Below are positions 28,243 through 36,818 of a DNA stretch of 64,000 bases, in pieces. A program made the position numbers and the translations under genes. The stretch's first letter is position 1; every line of letters starts with the position of its first letter. Under the pieces are notes generated by a model that saw only the letters and a list, made by a program, of their open reading frames with translations, ran no database searches and was not told where the DNA came from. The stretch is from contig NZ_JAKSXX010000151.1 of the NCBI RefSeq assembly GCF_022829385.1, positions 39,800 to 103,799 of the forward strand, read 5' to 3'. The stretch comes from Methylobacterium sp. J-070. GTDB lineage: Bacteria; Pseudomonadota; Alphaproteobacteria; Rhizobiales; Beijerinckiaceae.

Positions 28243-29207
28243 CGGCCGCGCCCGCGCACCGGGCGTCCCCGGCCGCGCCCGCCTACCTGCTGCTCACCGT
28301 CACGGCCCTCCTGTGGGCCGGCAACGCGGTCACCAGCCGCTGGGCCCCCGGCCACGTCTCGCCCCAGGTCATCACGACTTTGCGCTGGACGGTCGCCTGC
28401 CTGGTGCTCGTTCCGATCGCCGGCCGACGGCTGATCGCGGCCTGGCCGCAGCTGCGGCCGCACTGGCTGCGCATCCTGCTCATGGGCGGCCTTGGCTACA
28501 CGGCCTTCAACTGCCTGTTCTACGCGGCGGGAATCCATACCGGCGCGATCAACCTCGCCCTTTTCCAGGGGGCGATCCCGGTCCTGGTGATCGTCCTGAA
28601 CCGGTTGGCCTACCGGGTGCCGGTCACGCCGGGACAGGTGCTGGGCGTGGTGCTGACCCTGATCGGCGCCGGCCTCGCCGCCACCCACGGCGACTGGTCG
28701 GTGCTCACGACCCTGGCGTTCAACCGCGGCGACGTCTTGGTCTTCGGAGCCTGCCTGCTCTACGCCGGCTACACGATCTTCCTGCCGACCCGCCCGAAGG
28801 TCCCGGGCCTGACGTTCTTCGCCGCCATGGCGCTCGCCGCCCTCGTGACCTCGCTGCCGCCGCTCGCCGTCGAGTGGGCGATGGGGCACGCCGTCTGGCC
28901 CAATCGGGAGGGCTGGGCCATGGTGGCCTTCGTCGGGCTCGGGCCGTCGCTGCTGGCGCAGCTCTTCTTCATGCGGGGCGTCGAGCTGATCGGCCCGAAC
29001 CGCGCCGGCCTGTTCGTGAACCTCGTGCCGATCTTCGGCGCGGGTCTCGCCGTCCTGCTGGTCGGTGAGCCGTTCGGGGCGACGGAAGCGGCCGCCCTGG
29101 CCCTGGTTCTCGGCGGGATCGCCTGCGCCGAGCGCCTGAAGCCGGCGCCCGCCGCCGAGGCGACCCCGGACGCCGCTTACTCGCAGACGCGGACGCGGCG
29201 GATGTAG
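28239..29207 (+). CDS. DMT-superfamily (EamA) exporter
   Basis: This 322-residue inner-membrane protein has about ten hydrophobic segments in two EamA repeats ([26 protein letters not shown] in the first, [19 protein letters not shown] in the second), as in the drug/metabolite transporter family. Substrates of such exporters are often amino acids or metabolites. The best start is a TTG at 28239 overlapping the infA stop as TTGA, implying translational coupling. The last 31 bases overlap, tail to tail, a small secreted-protein gene on the other strand. The C-terminus after the last helix is hydrophilic and poorly conserved. Confidence 0.8.
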   Translation: MTAAPAHRASPAAPAYLLLTVTALLWAGNAVTSRWAPGHVSPQVITTLRWTVACLVLVPIAGRRLIAAWPQLRPHWLRILLMGGLGYTAFNCLFYAAGIHTGAINLALFQGAIPVLVIVLNRLAYRVPVTPGQVLGVVLTLIGAGLAATHGDWSVLTTLAFNRGDVLVFGACLLYAGYTIFLPTRPKVPGLTFFAAMALAALVTSLPPLAVEWAMGHAVWPNREGWAMVAFVGLGPSLLAQLFFMRGVELIGPNRAGLFVNLVPIFGAGLAVLLVGEPFGATEAAALALVLGGIACAERLKPAPAAEATPDAAYSQTRTRRM

Positions 29208-29479
29208 ACGTCGCCGTAGGCGTCGATGGTCCGGCGGCGCTCCATATGGCAGACCGGGCCGTAATCCTCCTCGACGTAGACCGGCGGCGGGGCGCGGTAG
29301 ACCGGCCGGCCCGGATAATAGCCGTTGTTGGCCGACGCGATGGCTCCGCCGACCGCGAGTCCGCCGAGGACGCCGAGAGCGGCTGCGCCACCGGCGCCGA
29401 TCCCGTCGCGGGCCTGGGCGGCCGGGGCGAGGGTGGCGAGGCTCCCGACGACAAGGCTCGTCGCGAGAAGGTACTTCAT
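29177..29479 (-). CDS. Small exported protein with Gly/Ala segment and Tyr/Pro-rich domain (100 aa)
   Basis: This 100-residue protein begins with a good signal peptide (MKYLLATSLVVGSLATLAPAAQA). A glycine/alanine-rich hydrophobic stretch of about 30 residues follows, then a Tyr/Pro-rich linker (NNGYYPGRPVYRAPPPVY) and a short domain with two cysteines (GPVCHMERR and VRVCE, the C-terminus). Similar small surface or periplasmic proteins are common in Rhizobiales, but their function is unknown to me. A strong AGGGGGAAG ribosome site supports the ATG at 29479. Its 3' end overlaps the DMT exporter gene by 31 bases. Confidence 0.75.
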   Translation of the reverse strand: MKYLLATSLVVGSLATLAPAAQARDGIGAGGAAALGVLGGLAVGGAIASANNGYYPGRPVYRAPPPVYVEEDYGPVCHMERRRTIDAYGDVYIRRVRVCE

Positions 29480-29636
29480 GACTTCCCCCTGAAGGCAGGC
29501 GATTCGTGCCGAACGTCGGCACAGTCCTGCTAGCACACCCGAGCTTTGAGGCGTTTGTTCGGCCGCACATGCCGGCTTGACGTGAGGTGCTCCGCCGCAC
29601 CAAACCCCGGGTTCAGCGAGAGGAGCGGCGATCGTC

Positions 29637-30242
29637 ATGGTGACACGGGGCTTCGTCGGACGCAGACAGCCGCCCGAGACCGGGGCGCGCCTGCCGCCGG
29701 GCCAGTATCTCACCGACGACTTCCCGATCCTGCAGATCGGCCCCAACCCGGCCGTCGACCTGGCCACCTGGCGGTTCACCCTCCGCGAGGGATCGCGGCC
29801 GATCAAGACGTGGAGCTGGGCGGAGTTCGAGGCGCTGCCCCGCACGACCTGGACCGGCGACATCCACTGCGTGACCAAATGGTCGAAGTTCGACACGACC
29901 TGGGAGGGCGTCAGCTTCGACGACCTGTTGGCGGATGCCGGCATCGCGGCGCCGACCAACTTCTTGGTGGCGGAATCCTACGACGACTATTCCACCAACG
30001 TGCCGGTGGCCGATCTCGTGGGCGGACGCGCCCTCGTGGCGACCCGCTACGCCGGCCAGCCGATCCATCCGGATCACGGCGGCCCGGCCCGGCTGTTCGT
30101 GCCGCACCTCTATTTCTGGAAGAGCGCCAAGTGGGTGAAGGGCCTGCGCTTCACCAACGTCGACACCGCCGGCTTCTGGGAGCTCCGCGGCTACCACATG
30201 TACGGGGACCCCTGGCGTGAGCAGCGCTACATCGGTGATTGA
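29637..30242 (+). CDS. Molybdopterin-dependent oxidoreductase, sulfite-oxidase fold (cytoplasmic)
   Basis: This 201-residue protein matches the sulfite oxidase-like molybdopterin-binding domain. The cofactor-ligating cysteine is Cys78 in TGDIHCVTKWS. WEGVSFDDLLADAG and the end GFWELRGYHMYGDPWREQRY are family hallmarks. It lacks both a twin-arginine signal and a membrane anchor, so unlike MsrP/YedY it should be cytoplasmic. GAGGAG lies 11 bases before the ATG. The following gene, a flavin reductase, overlaps its end by 26 bases, which strongly suggests a two-component enzyme. The substrate is unknown. Confidence 0.88.
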   Translation: MVTRGFVGRRQPPETGARLPPGQYLTDDFPILQIGPNPAVDLATWRFTLREGSRPIKTWSWAEFEALPRTTWTGDIHCVTKWSKFDTTWEGVSFDDLLADAGIAAPTNFLVAESYDDYSTNVPVADLVGGRALVATRYAGQPIHPDHGGPARLFVPHLYFWKSAKWVKGLRFTNVDTAGFWELRGYHMYGDPWREQRYIGD

Positions 30243-30954
30243 GCCCGTCGTCTTCCGCTGGCATCGGGCCGAGATCGTCGCGATCGCGCCCGTGACGCCC
30301 CACGTGACGAGCGTCCGGCTGCGCTGCGGCCTCGCGGCCGCCTACCGGGCCGGGCAGCACGTCGACGTCCGCCTTACCGCCGAGGACGGCTATCAGGCGC
30401 AGCGCAGCTATTCCATCGCCTCGGCGCAGGACGGCAGCGGCACCTTCGAGCTGATGATCGAGGGTCTGCCGGACGGCGAGGTCTCGGGCTGGTTCTCGCA
30501 GGCCGCCGCGGTCGGCGACCACGTCGAGCTGCGCGGGCCGATCGGCGGCTCGTTCTCCTGGGACGGTCCCGACGGCGGCCCGCTGCTCCTGGGGGGCGGC
30601 GGCTCCGGCGTGGTGCCGCTGCTGGCGATGCTGCGGCGGCGGGCACAGGGCTGGCGGCAGATCCCGGCGGCGCTGATCTACTCGGTCCGCACCCGCGCGG
30701 AGGCGATCGCCCTCGCGGAACTGGAATCCCTCGCCGCGGCGGACCCGAACGTGTCCCTGCATCTCGCCACGACGCGCGAGGCCGGCGGCAGGCGGATCGA
30801 CGCGGCCCTCGTCGGCGACGCCCTGGCGCGGCTGGGGCCGCCGGGCAAGGTGTTCCTCTGCGGCTCGAACCGGTTCGTGGCCGCGGCCTCCGACCTGATC
30901 ATGGCCGCCGGCGTCGCGCCGGGCCTGATCCGCACCGAGCGGTTCGGCGCCTGA
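30217..30954 (+). CDS. Ferredoxin-NADP-reductase-type flavin oxidoreductase, partner of the Mo enzyme
   Basis: This 245-residue protein has the ferredoxin reductase plan: an FAD-binding barrel with RSYSIAS near residue 64 and an NAD(P)-binding domain starting LLLGGGGSGVVPLLAML near 125 and ending with KVFLCGSNRFV. There is no 2Fe-2S domain, so electrons go from NAD(P)H through FAD to a partner, most likely the molybdoprotein whose gene it overlaps. The GTG at 30217 has GGGG upstream. A second in-frame GTG at 30235 is possible and would reduce the overlap to 8 bases. Confidence 0.87.
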   Translation: MSSATSVIEPVVFRWHRAEIVAIAPVTPHVTSVRLRCGLAAAYRAGQHVDVRLTAEDGYQAQRSYSIASAQDGSGTFELMIEGLPDGEVSGWFSQAAAVGDHVELRGPIGGSFSWDGPDGGPLLLGGGGSGVVPLLAMLRRRAQGWRQIPAALIYSVRTRAEAIALAELESLAAADPNVSLHLATTREAGGRRIDAALVGDALARLGPPGKVFLCGSNRFVAAASDLIMAAGVAPGLIRTERFGA

Positions 30955-30963
30955 GCGCGGGGC

Positions 30964-32061
30964 TCAGGGGCTGAAGATCAGCACGAGGTAGACGAAGAAC
31001 AGCACGAGGTGCACCGCGCCCTCCAGCACGGTCGTGCGCGTGCCCGAGAAGGTCAGCGCGCTGAGGATCAGCGTCACCGCGAGCAGGGTCATCTCGGTGG
31101 GCTTGAGGCCGAGCACCACGGTCTGGCCGGTGAGCAGGCCGATGGTCAGGATCGCCGGGACGGTGAGGCCCACCGTCGAGGTCGCCGCGCCCAGGCACAG
31201 GTTGATCGCCCGCTGCAGCTCGTTGCGGGCCACCGCCTTGAGCGCGGAGATCCCCTCGGGGGTGAACACGATGGCGGCGATCAGCACGCCGCCGAGGGCG
31301 GTCGGTGCGCCGAGCGTCGCGATGCCGTGATCGAGGATCACCGCGAGGCTCTTGGCCAGGATGACGATCGGCACGACGTTGGCGAGGAGCAGGCCGAGGG
31401 GCTTGGCGATGCCGCCGGCCGACGCCGCGGCGGCCGGCACGGCCAGCGCGGCCGTCTCGCGATCCTCGGCGTCGACGAAGAACTCGCTGTGGCGTCCGGT
31501 CTGGATCAGCAGGAACACGCCGTAGAGCGCGAGCGTGAACACCGAGAACGTCACGGCCTGGAGGGTGGTCAGCGTGCCGTCGCTGGTGGAGCTGGTGAAG
31601 TTCGGGATGATCAGCGCGATGGTGGTGAGCGGGATGATGACCGACAGGAAGGCGGAGGCGCCCTGGAGGTTGTAGCGCTGCTGGTGATGGCGCAGGCCGC
31701 CGACCAGGAGCCCGAGGCCGACCACGCCGTTCAGCACGATCATCAGGACCGCGAACATCGTGTCCCGGCCCAGCGTCGGCACGTCCTTGGCCGAGAGCAT
31801 CACGGCGGAGATCAGCGCCACCTCGATGACGACGATGGCGAGCGTCAGCACCAGGGTTCCCAGGGGCTCGCCGAGCCTGTGGGCCAGCGCCTCCGCCTCG
31901 TGCACCACGCCGAAGGCCGCCCAGACGATGACGGCGAGCAGCCATGCGAACAATCCGGCCGCCACGAGCGGCTGCGAGAGGTCGCTGAGCCAGTCCTTGC
32001 CGAACCACGCGAAGGCGAGAACCGTCGCCCAGGCCGTCGCCACCCGCAGGGCTGCCGTCAT
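30964..32061 (-). CDS. Calcium/proton antiporter (ChaA/CAX family)
   Basis: This 365-residue inner-membrane cation/H+ exchanger has about eleven hydrophobic segments. It contains the two alpha-repeat signatures of the family, near residues 55-95 (AEALAHRLGEPLGTLVLTLAIVVIEVALI, split here) and near 255-300 (VFTPEGISALKAVARNELQRAINLCLGAA), with the acidic residues that bind the cation. ChaA of enteric bacteria exchanges Na+/Ca2+/K+ for protons. The ATG at 32061 starts the first helix; the open upstream frame is not protein-like. It converges on the reductase gene (9 bases apart). Confidence 0.87.
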   Translation of the reverse strand: MTAALRVATAWATVLAFAWFGKDWLSDLSQPLVAAGLFAWLLAVIVWAAFGVVHEAEALAHRLGEPLGTLVLTLAIVVIEVALISAVMLSAKDVPTLGRDTMFAVLMIVLNGVVGLGLLVGGLRHHQQRYNLQGASAFLSVIIPLTTIALIIPNFTSSTSDGTLTTLQAVTFSVFTLALYGVFLLIQTGRHSEFFVDAEDRETAALAVPAAAASAGGIAKPLGLLLANVVPIVILAKSLAVILDHGIATLGAPTALGGVLIAAIVFTPEGISALKAVARNELQRAINLCLGAATSTVGLTVPAILTIGLLTGQTVVLGLKPTEMTLLAVTLILSALTFSGTRTTVLEGAVHLVLFFVYLVLIFSP

Positions 32062-32275
32062 GATCGTGGAGGTCTCCGGTGAGGCCGCGTCGGCCCCGGG
32101 AGGGGCGATGCTAGACCATGTCACGGTCCTTATGCATGGCGAGACCTGCAGGACGCCACCGAAGCGGGGCCGGGGCGGCCGATGTGACTGGGAGGCCGGC
32201 CCGGCCGATGGTCGCATCCCGGATCGGGCGCGCGCAACCGCCCCATGCTGCGGCGGGAGTGGTCAGTCGGCTCGC

Positions 32276-32311
32276 TTGGCGTTACATTCCCCGGACCCGA
32301 ATAAAGTCCGG
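32276..32311 (+). promoter_or_regulatory. Putative promoter with palindrome around the -10, upstream of the helicase gene
   Basis: TTGGCG (32276-32281) and AATAAA (32300-32305) are 18 bases apart, a plausible -35/-10 pair. CCGGAC (32291-32296) and GTCCGG (32306-32311) flank the -10 as a perfect 6-base inverted repeat, so a regulator or RNA hairpin could act here. The 318-base divergent gap 32062-32379 contains nothing else I can name. Confidence 0.35.
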
Positions 32312-32379
32312 CGCCTGATCTCTCCGCCGCGCGATGGCGCGCTGCTGGGCGCGGCGCGGCCGTTGAGAGTTTCCGACAC

Positions 32380-34134
32380 TTGCCTTTCCCGACCTTGCCC
32401 GCCCCCCTCGCGCGGGCCTTGAGCGACCGCGGCTACGCCGATCCCACCCCGGTTCAGGCCGCAGTCCTGGAGGCGGCCGCCGGCTCTCGCGATCTCCTCG
32501 TCTCCGCGCAGACCGGCTCCGGCAAGACCGTGGCATACGGCCTCGCGATGGCCAACATGCTCATGGGCGCGGAGGAGATGCTGCAGCCGCCGGCGGCGCC
32601 GCTCGCCCTGGTCATCGCCCCCACCCGGGAGCTCGCCCTCCAGGTGCAGCGCGAGCTGCTGTGGCTCTACGCCCCGGCGGGCGGTCGCGTGACCGCCTGC
32701 GTCGGCGGCATGGATCCGCGCCGGGAGAGCCGGATGCTGGCCGAAGGCACCCACATCGTCGTCGGGACGCCGGGGCGCCTGCGCGACCATCTCGAACGCC
32801 GCAACCTCGACCCCACGGCGCTGCGGGCCGTGGTCCTCGACGAGGCCGACGAGATGCTGGACCTCGGCTTCCGGGAGGACATCGAGTTCATCCTGTCGGC
32901 CACGCCGCCGGCGCGGGCCACCTACCTGTTCTCCGCCACGCTGCCGAAGGGCATCGAGGCCCTGGCCGAGCGCTATCAGCGCGACGCCCTGCGCCTGGCG
33001 ATCAAGGGCGAGACCAAGGGGCACGCCGACATCGCCTACCGGGCGGTGCGGATCATGCCGCGGGAGACCGAGCACGTCGTGCTCAACCTGCTCCGCGAGG
33101 CCGATGCCAAGACCGCGATGGTCTTCTGCAACACCCGCAACGCGGTGCGCCACCTCCAGGCGAACCTGACCGAGCGCGGCTTCTCCGTGGTGGCGCTCTC
33201 CGGCGAACTCGGGCAGGGCGACCGCAACGCCGCGCTCCAGGCCCTGCGCGACGGCCGCGCCCGGGTCTGCGTCGCCACCGACGTGGCCGCCCGCGGCATC
33301 GACCTGCCGTCCCTGAGCCTCGTGATCCACGCCGATCTGCCGCACGACGCCGAGGTGCTGCAGCACCGCAGCGGCCGCACCGGCCGTGCCGGGCGCAAGG
33401 GCACCTCGGTGCTGCTGATCCCGAATTCCCGCCGCCGCCGCGCCGAGCAGATGTTCGCCATCGCCAAGGTCAGTCCCGAATGGTCCGGGCCGCCGTCGGC
33501 CGACGACATCCGCCGGCTGGACGGCGAGCGCATGCTCTCCGATCCGCTCTTCGCCGAGCCGCCGGCGGAGGAGGATGTCGCCCTCGCCGAGACGCTGCTG
33601 GCGAGCAAGAGCCCGGAGGAGCTGGCCGCGCTGCTGGCCCGGGTCTACCGCACCCGCCTGCCGGCCCCCGAGGAGGTGAGCGATCCGGGCGAGGGGCGCG
33701 CACCGCGCGGCGAGCGTCCGCCCTACGATCCGATGAACCCCGAGCAGATCGCCGCCATGGGGCCGGCAGTCTGGTTCCGGCTCAATCTCGGCCGCCGCGA
33801 CAATGCCGATCCGCGCCGCCTGCTGCCGATGCTGACCCGGCGGGGCGGCATCGGCCGCCAGGAGATCGGCGCCATCCGGATCTTCGACCGCGAGACCAAG
33901 TTCGAGATCCGGGGCAACGCGGCGGCCCGCTTCGCCGAGGCTTTCGCCCGCAACGGCTCGCCGGAAATCCAGGTCGAGGCGCTCGCGGGCGATGCCGGGC
34001 CGGCCGAGCGCAAGGGCGCCCCCGGCGGCCCGAAGGGCTTCGCGAGCCCGCGCGCCGGCAAGCATCAGCGCAAGGTCGATCGGTCCGGGCCGCGGGGCGA
34101 CCACGGGCCCGGCCGCACCTCCGGCCGCGGCTGA
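32380..34134 (+). CDS. DEAD-box RNA helicase with DbpA/CsdA-type RNA-binding domain
   Basis: This ATP-dependent RNA helicase has 584 residues. Motifs in order are Q region PTPVQAAVL, I AQTGSGKT, Ia PTRELA, II DEAD (in VVLDEADEM), III SAT, IV TAMVFCNTR, V ATDVAARGID and VI HRSGRTGRAG. After a linker, residues about 465-545 form the DbpA RNA-recognition fold (AVWFRLNLGRRDNADPRRLLPML), and a basic Gly/Arg tail ends the protein. This architecture is typical of DeaD/CsdA, acting in cold-shock and ribosome assembly. The start is a TTG with a weak ribosome site, and no ATG lies nearby. Confidence 0.9.
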   Translation: MPFPTLPAPLARALSDRGYADPTPVQAAVLEAAAGSRDLLVSAQTGSGKTVAYGLAMANMLMGAEEMLQPPAAPLALVIAPTRELALQVQRELLWLYAPAGGRVTACVGGMDPRRESRMLAEGTHIVVGTPGRLRDHLERRNLDPTALRAVVLDEADEMLDLGFREDIEFILSATPPARATYLFSATLPKGIEALAERYQRDALRLAIKGETKGHADIAYRAVRIMPRETEHVVLNLLREADAKTAMVFCNTRNAVRHLQANLTERGFSVVALSGELGQGDRNAALQALRDGRARVCVATDVAARGIDLPSLSLVIHADLPHDAEVLQHRSGRTGRAGRKGTSVLLIPNSRRRRAEQMFAIAKVSPEWSGPPSADDIRRLDGERMLSDPLFAEPPAEEDVALAETLLASKSPEELAALLARVYRTRLPAPEEVSDPGEGRAPRGERPPYDPMNPEQIAAMGPAVWFRLNLGRRDNADPRRLLPMLTRRGGIGRQEIGAIRIFDRETKFEIRGNAAARFAEAFARNGSPEIQVEALAGDAGPAERKGAPGGPKGFASPRAGKHQRKVDRSGPRGDHGPGRTSGRG

Positions 34135-34276
34135 CCGACAATCCGTCAGGCGGACGCGGGGAGCCCCTCGGCTTCCCGCTCCGGACGCAAGGACGAAGGC
34201 GGTTTCGGATAAGCGCGTCGCGCCGAGGTCGTGGGTGCGGGGATGCGACCCGCGCTGCCGGGGCGGCGTCGTCTGC

Positions 34277-35095
34277 TCAGAAGACGTTCTTCACCGCTTC
34301 CCCGAGCGCGTCGACGCTCTCCTTCAGCTTGCGTCCGGCGGGGGCCAGGGACGGAAGCTTGATCCCGAGCACCTCGGTTTCCTCCGCAGCCGGCTCGGCC
34401 TGCGCCACAGCCGTGGTCGCACCGCCCCTGGGCCTGTCGGCCGTCTTCACCGCCGCCGGCGCCTTGTGGGCGGCGACCGCCTTGCGCGCGGGCTTCTCGG
34501 ACTGGGCGGCGGCCGCGACCGGCTTCGGCGCGGCGGCCGGCTCGGCCCCTTCGCGGGCCCGCACGGTCTCGGAGGCGCGCGGAGGCTGAAGCGCGGCCAC
34601 GCGGGTCGGAGGCAGGGGAACCACCTGACGGGCGGCCGCTATGGGCACGACCGGGGTCGGCACCGGGATGCGGCGGGTCGGCGCGGCCGTGGCGGCAGCC
34701 GCCTGCGCCGGCGCGGCGGACGGCGTGACCGGAACGGACAGGCCGGTCATCCGCGCGGCCGACGCCGCGGGCTCCGCCGGCCGATCGGCCTGCGCCGGCA
34801 CGGGTGCCGGCAGCGCTGCGGTCCCGCCCGGTCCGGCCAGGGCGGGCAGCCCGTCCTTCAGGTCGGGCCAGTCGGCCGCCCGGCCGGACGCGGCCATCTG
34901 CATGGGTGAAGGCTTCACGGGGGCAGGGGCGGCGAGGCCGGCCATCAGGCTGGAGGCCGCCAGGGCGAAGCCGCCGAGCGCGCCGAGACCGGCCATCCCG
35001 ACCAGGACCGTGCGCAGCCCGGGCTTCGACTCGGGCCGAAGCCGCGGACTCGCGTGCGCGCGGGTTTCGGAGGCGTCCAGGGCGAGATCGATCAT
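34277..35095 (-). CDS. Membrane-anchored Ala/Pro-rich protein of unknown function
   Basis: I do not recognise this 272-residue protein. A short cytoplasmic tail precedes one membrane segment near residues 29-55 (TVLVGMAGLGALGGFALAAS), followed by a long low-complexity Ala/Pro/Val region of about 170 residues and a conserved-looking C-terminal helix (LPSLAPAGRKLKESVDALGEAVKNVF). The pattern resembles periplasm-spanning or cell-wall-associated linker proteins of Rhizobiales. Strong GC codon bias explains much of the composition. The ribosome site before the ATG at 35095 is poor. Confidence 0.6.
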   Translation of the reverse strand: MIDLALDASETRAHASPRLRPESKPGLRTVLVGMAGLGALGGFALAASSLMAGLAAPAPVKPSPMQMAASGRAADWPDLKDGLPALAGPGGTAALPAPVPAQADRPAEPAASAARMTGLSVPVTPSAAPAQAAAATAAPTRRIPVPTPVVPIAAARQVVPLPPTRVAALQPPRASETVRAREGAEPAAAPKPVAAAAQSEKPARKAVAAHKAPAAVKTADRPRGGATTAVAQAEPAAEETEVLGIKLPSLAPAGRKLKESVDALGEAVKNVF

Positions 35096-35351
35096 GGTCC
35101 GGGGTCTCTGACACGATACACGACGCGCGCGACCGGGCTCCCCACGACCGGTCGCTTCCCTCCACAGATCGGAAGGTCGTCCGACACGGCCCCGATAGAG
35201 GAGCCGCAATACGGCGCAAAGATGTCGGTCCGGTCGGCGCTCCCGGCCAGTCGTGGCCACGCTATCCACAGGATATCCGCGCGTTGCTTAAGAATCCGTG
35301 CGCGGTCGAGCGCGTCATCGGGCGCGCCGCAGCGGCGATCCGACCCTCGGC

Positions 35352-36818
35352 ATGGACTTCGGCGGCGCGCCGGTTATGCGTCTCGCGGTGGAGACCCGCC
35401 CGACCCTGCTTGCGACATCCGCGCCGCGCGCGCCCTCGGCGGGGCGATGGCCGTGGGTGACCTGGTCGACGCGCGCGCGCCTGATCGCCGTCGTGCTGTT
35501 GATCGACGCGCTGGCGGCCCTGATCTCCTGCGGCGTGGTCGTGCTGAACGCGCGCTCGGCGGTGCGGGTCGAGACCCGCGCCTCCCTGGCCACTGTCGAG
35601 TCCCTGGTCGCCGACACCATACGGCTGTCCGACGCCGCCTCGCCCGACACGCTCCTCCAGACCCTGGACCTGCGCTTCCAGGCCCTGCGGCACGTCCGCG
35701 TCGCGGTGCTGGACGCCGACGGGGTCCAGGTCGGCAACCCGGCGCTCCCGCAACGGTCGGAGCGCGCGGCGCCGCGCTGGTTCGCCGACCTGATCATGCC
35801 GCCGATCGAGCGCCACGCCGTGCCGATCGTGGTGGACGGGCGGCGCCTCGGGACCGCGCAGATCACCACGCAGCCCCTGGACGAGATCGACGAGATCTGG
35901 GGCTACGCCCGGGCGCTCTCGCTCACCACCCTGGCGATCAACGCCGCCATGCTGATCGCGCTCTACGTCGCCCTCGGCCGCATCCTGGCGCCCCTGCGGC
36001 GCCTGGGCGCCGGCCTGACGCAGCTGGAACACCACGATTACACCGCCCGCCTGCAGCCGCCCGGCGCCCAGGAACTCGCGGTGATCGCCGAACGCTTCAA
36101 CAAGGTGGCCGAGGCCCTGGGCGAGGTCCGCGCCGCCAACGGACGCCTCAACCGGCAATTGCTCACCGCGCAGGACGACGAGCGCCGCCGCACCGCCCTC
36201 GAACTGCACGACGAGTTCGGCCCCTGCCTGTTCGCCCTGGAGGCCAACGCCGCCTCGATCGCGCGGATCGCATCGGGGCCGGGCGAACCCAGCCGCGAGA
36301 AGCTCGGCGCCCGGGCGGCCGAGATCAGCGCCATCGTCGGCCAGGTCCAGACCGTCAACCGGGAATTGCTGAACCGCCTGCGCCCGCACGGGCTCGGCGA
36401 GGCGCCGCTCGCCACCTGCCTCGACCTGCTCCTGCGCGGGTTCGGACAGCGTCATCCCGGCCTCGCCTTCACCGGCCGTTTCGATGGGCTCGCGCGCGGC
36501 TACGGCGACCTCGTCGACCTGACCGTCTTCCGCTGCGTCCAGGAGAGCGCCACCAACGCCGTGCGCCACGGCGCCGCGACCCGGGTCGAGGCCGACGCGA
36601 CCGAGTCGGACGGAACGCTCGCCGTCGCGATCCGCGACAACGGCACCGGCATCCCGACGGAGCACGGCACCGGGCTCGGTCTGTCGGGGATGCGCGAGCG
36701 CGTCGAGGCGCTGGGGGGCACCTTCGCCCTTGACAATGCCGGTCCCGGCGCAATCGTCCGGATCACGATCCCCGTTCCGCCGGAGCGGGCCGACGAGAAC
36801 AACGCGCCGAGCGCATGA
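35352..36818 (+). CDS. NarL-type (HisKA_3) sensor histidine kinase
   Basis: This membrane sensor of about 488 residues has two membrane helices (near residues 45-65 and 190-215) around a periplasmic domain of about 120 residues. A HAMP domain (ILAPLRRLGAGLTQLEHHDY) and the HisKA_3 transmitter follow, with the phospho-histidine in RRRTALELHDEFGPCLF near 283 and ATPase motifs ESATNAVRHG, DNGTGIP and GTGLGLSGMRERV. The start is uncertain: ATG at 35352, ATG at 35376 and GTG at 35298 are in frame, none with a strong ribosome site. Its stop overlaps the regulator's start codon (ATGA). Confidence 0.87.
   Translation: MDFGGAPVMRLAVETRPTLLATSAPRAPSAGRWPWVTWSTRARLIAVVLLIDALAALISCGVVVLNARSAVRVETRASLATVESLVADTIRLSDAASPDTLLQTLDLRFQALRHVRVAVLDADGVQVGNPALPQRSERAAPRWFADLIMPPIERHAVPIVVDGRRLGTAQITTQPLDEIDEIWGYARALSLTTLAINAAMLIALYVALGRILAPLRRLGAGLTQLEHHDYTARLQPPGAQELAVIAERFNKVAEALGEVRAANGRLNRQLLTAQDDERRRTALELHDEFGPCLFALEANAASIARIASGPGEPSREKLGARAAEISAIVGQVQTVNRELLNRLRPHGLGEAPLATCLDLLLRGFGQRHPGLAFTGRFDGLARGYGDLVDLTVFRCVQESATNAVRHGAATRVEADATESDGTLAVAIRDNGTGIPTEHGTGLGLSGMRERVEALGGTFALDNAGPGAIVRITIPVPPERADENNAPSA

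Noticed and set aside
27751..29510. A shared 20-base near-repeat (GAAAGCCGGCGATTCATGTC near 27754 and GAAGGCAGGCGATTCGTGCC near 29494)
   Set aside because: Only two copies with four mismatches and no symmetry; chance or an old duplication of a leader cannot be told apart.
35261..35275. CTATCCACA, close to a DnaA box, next to a GGATATCC palindrome
   Set aside because: It is a single near-match without a cluster of boxes, an AT-rich unwinding region or replication genes nearby, so it is not evidence for an origin.
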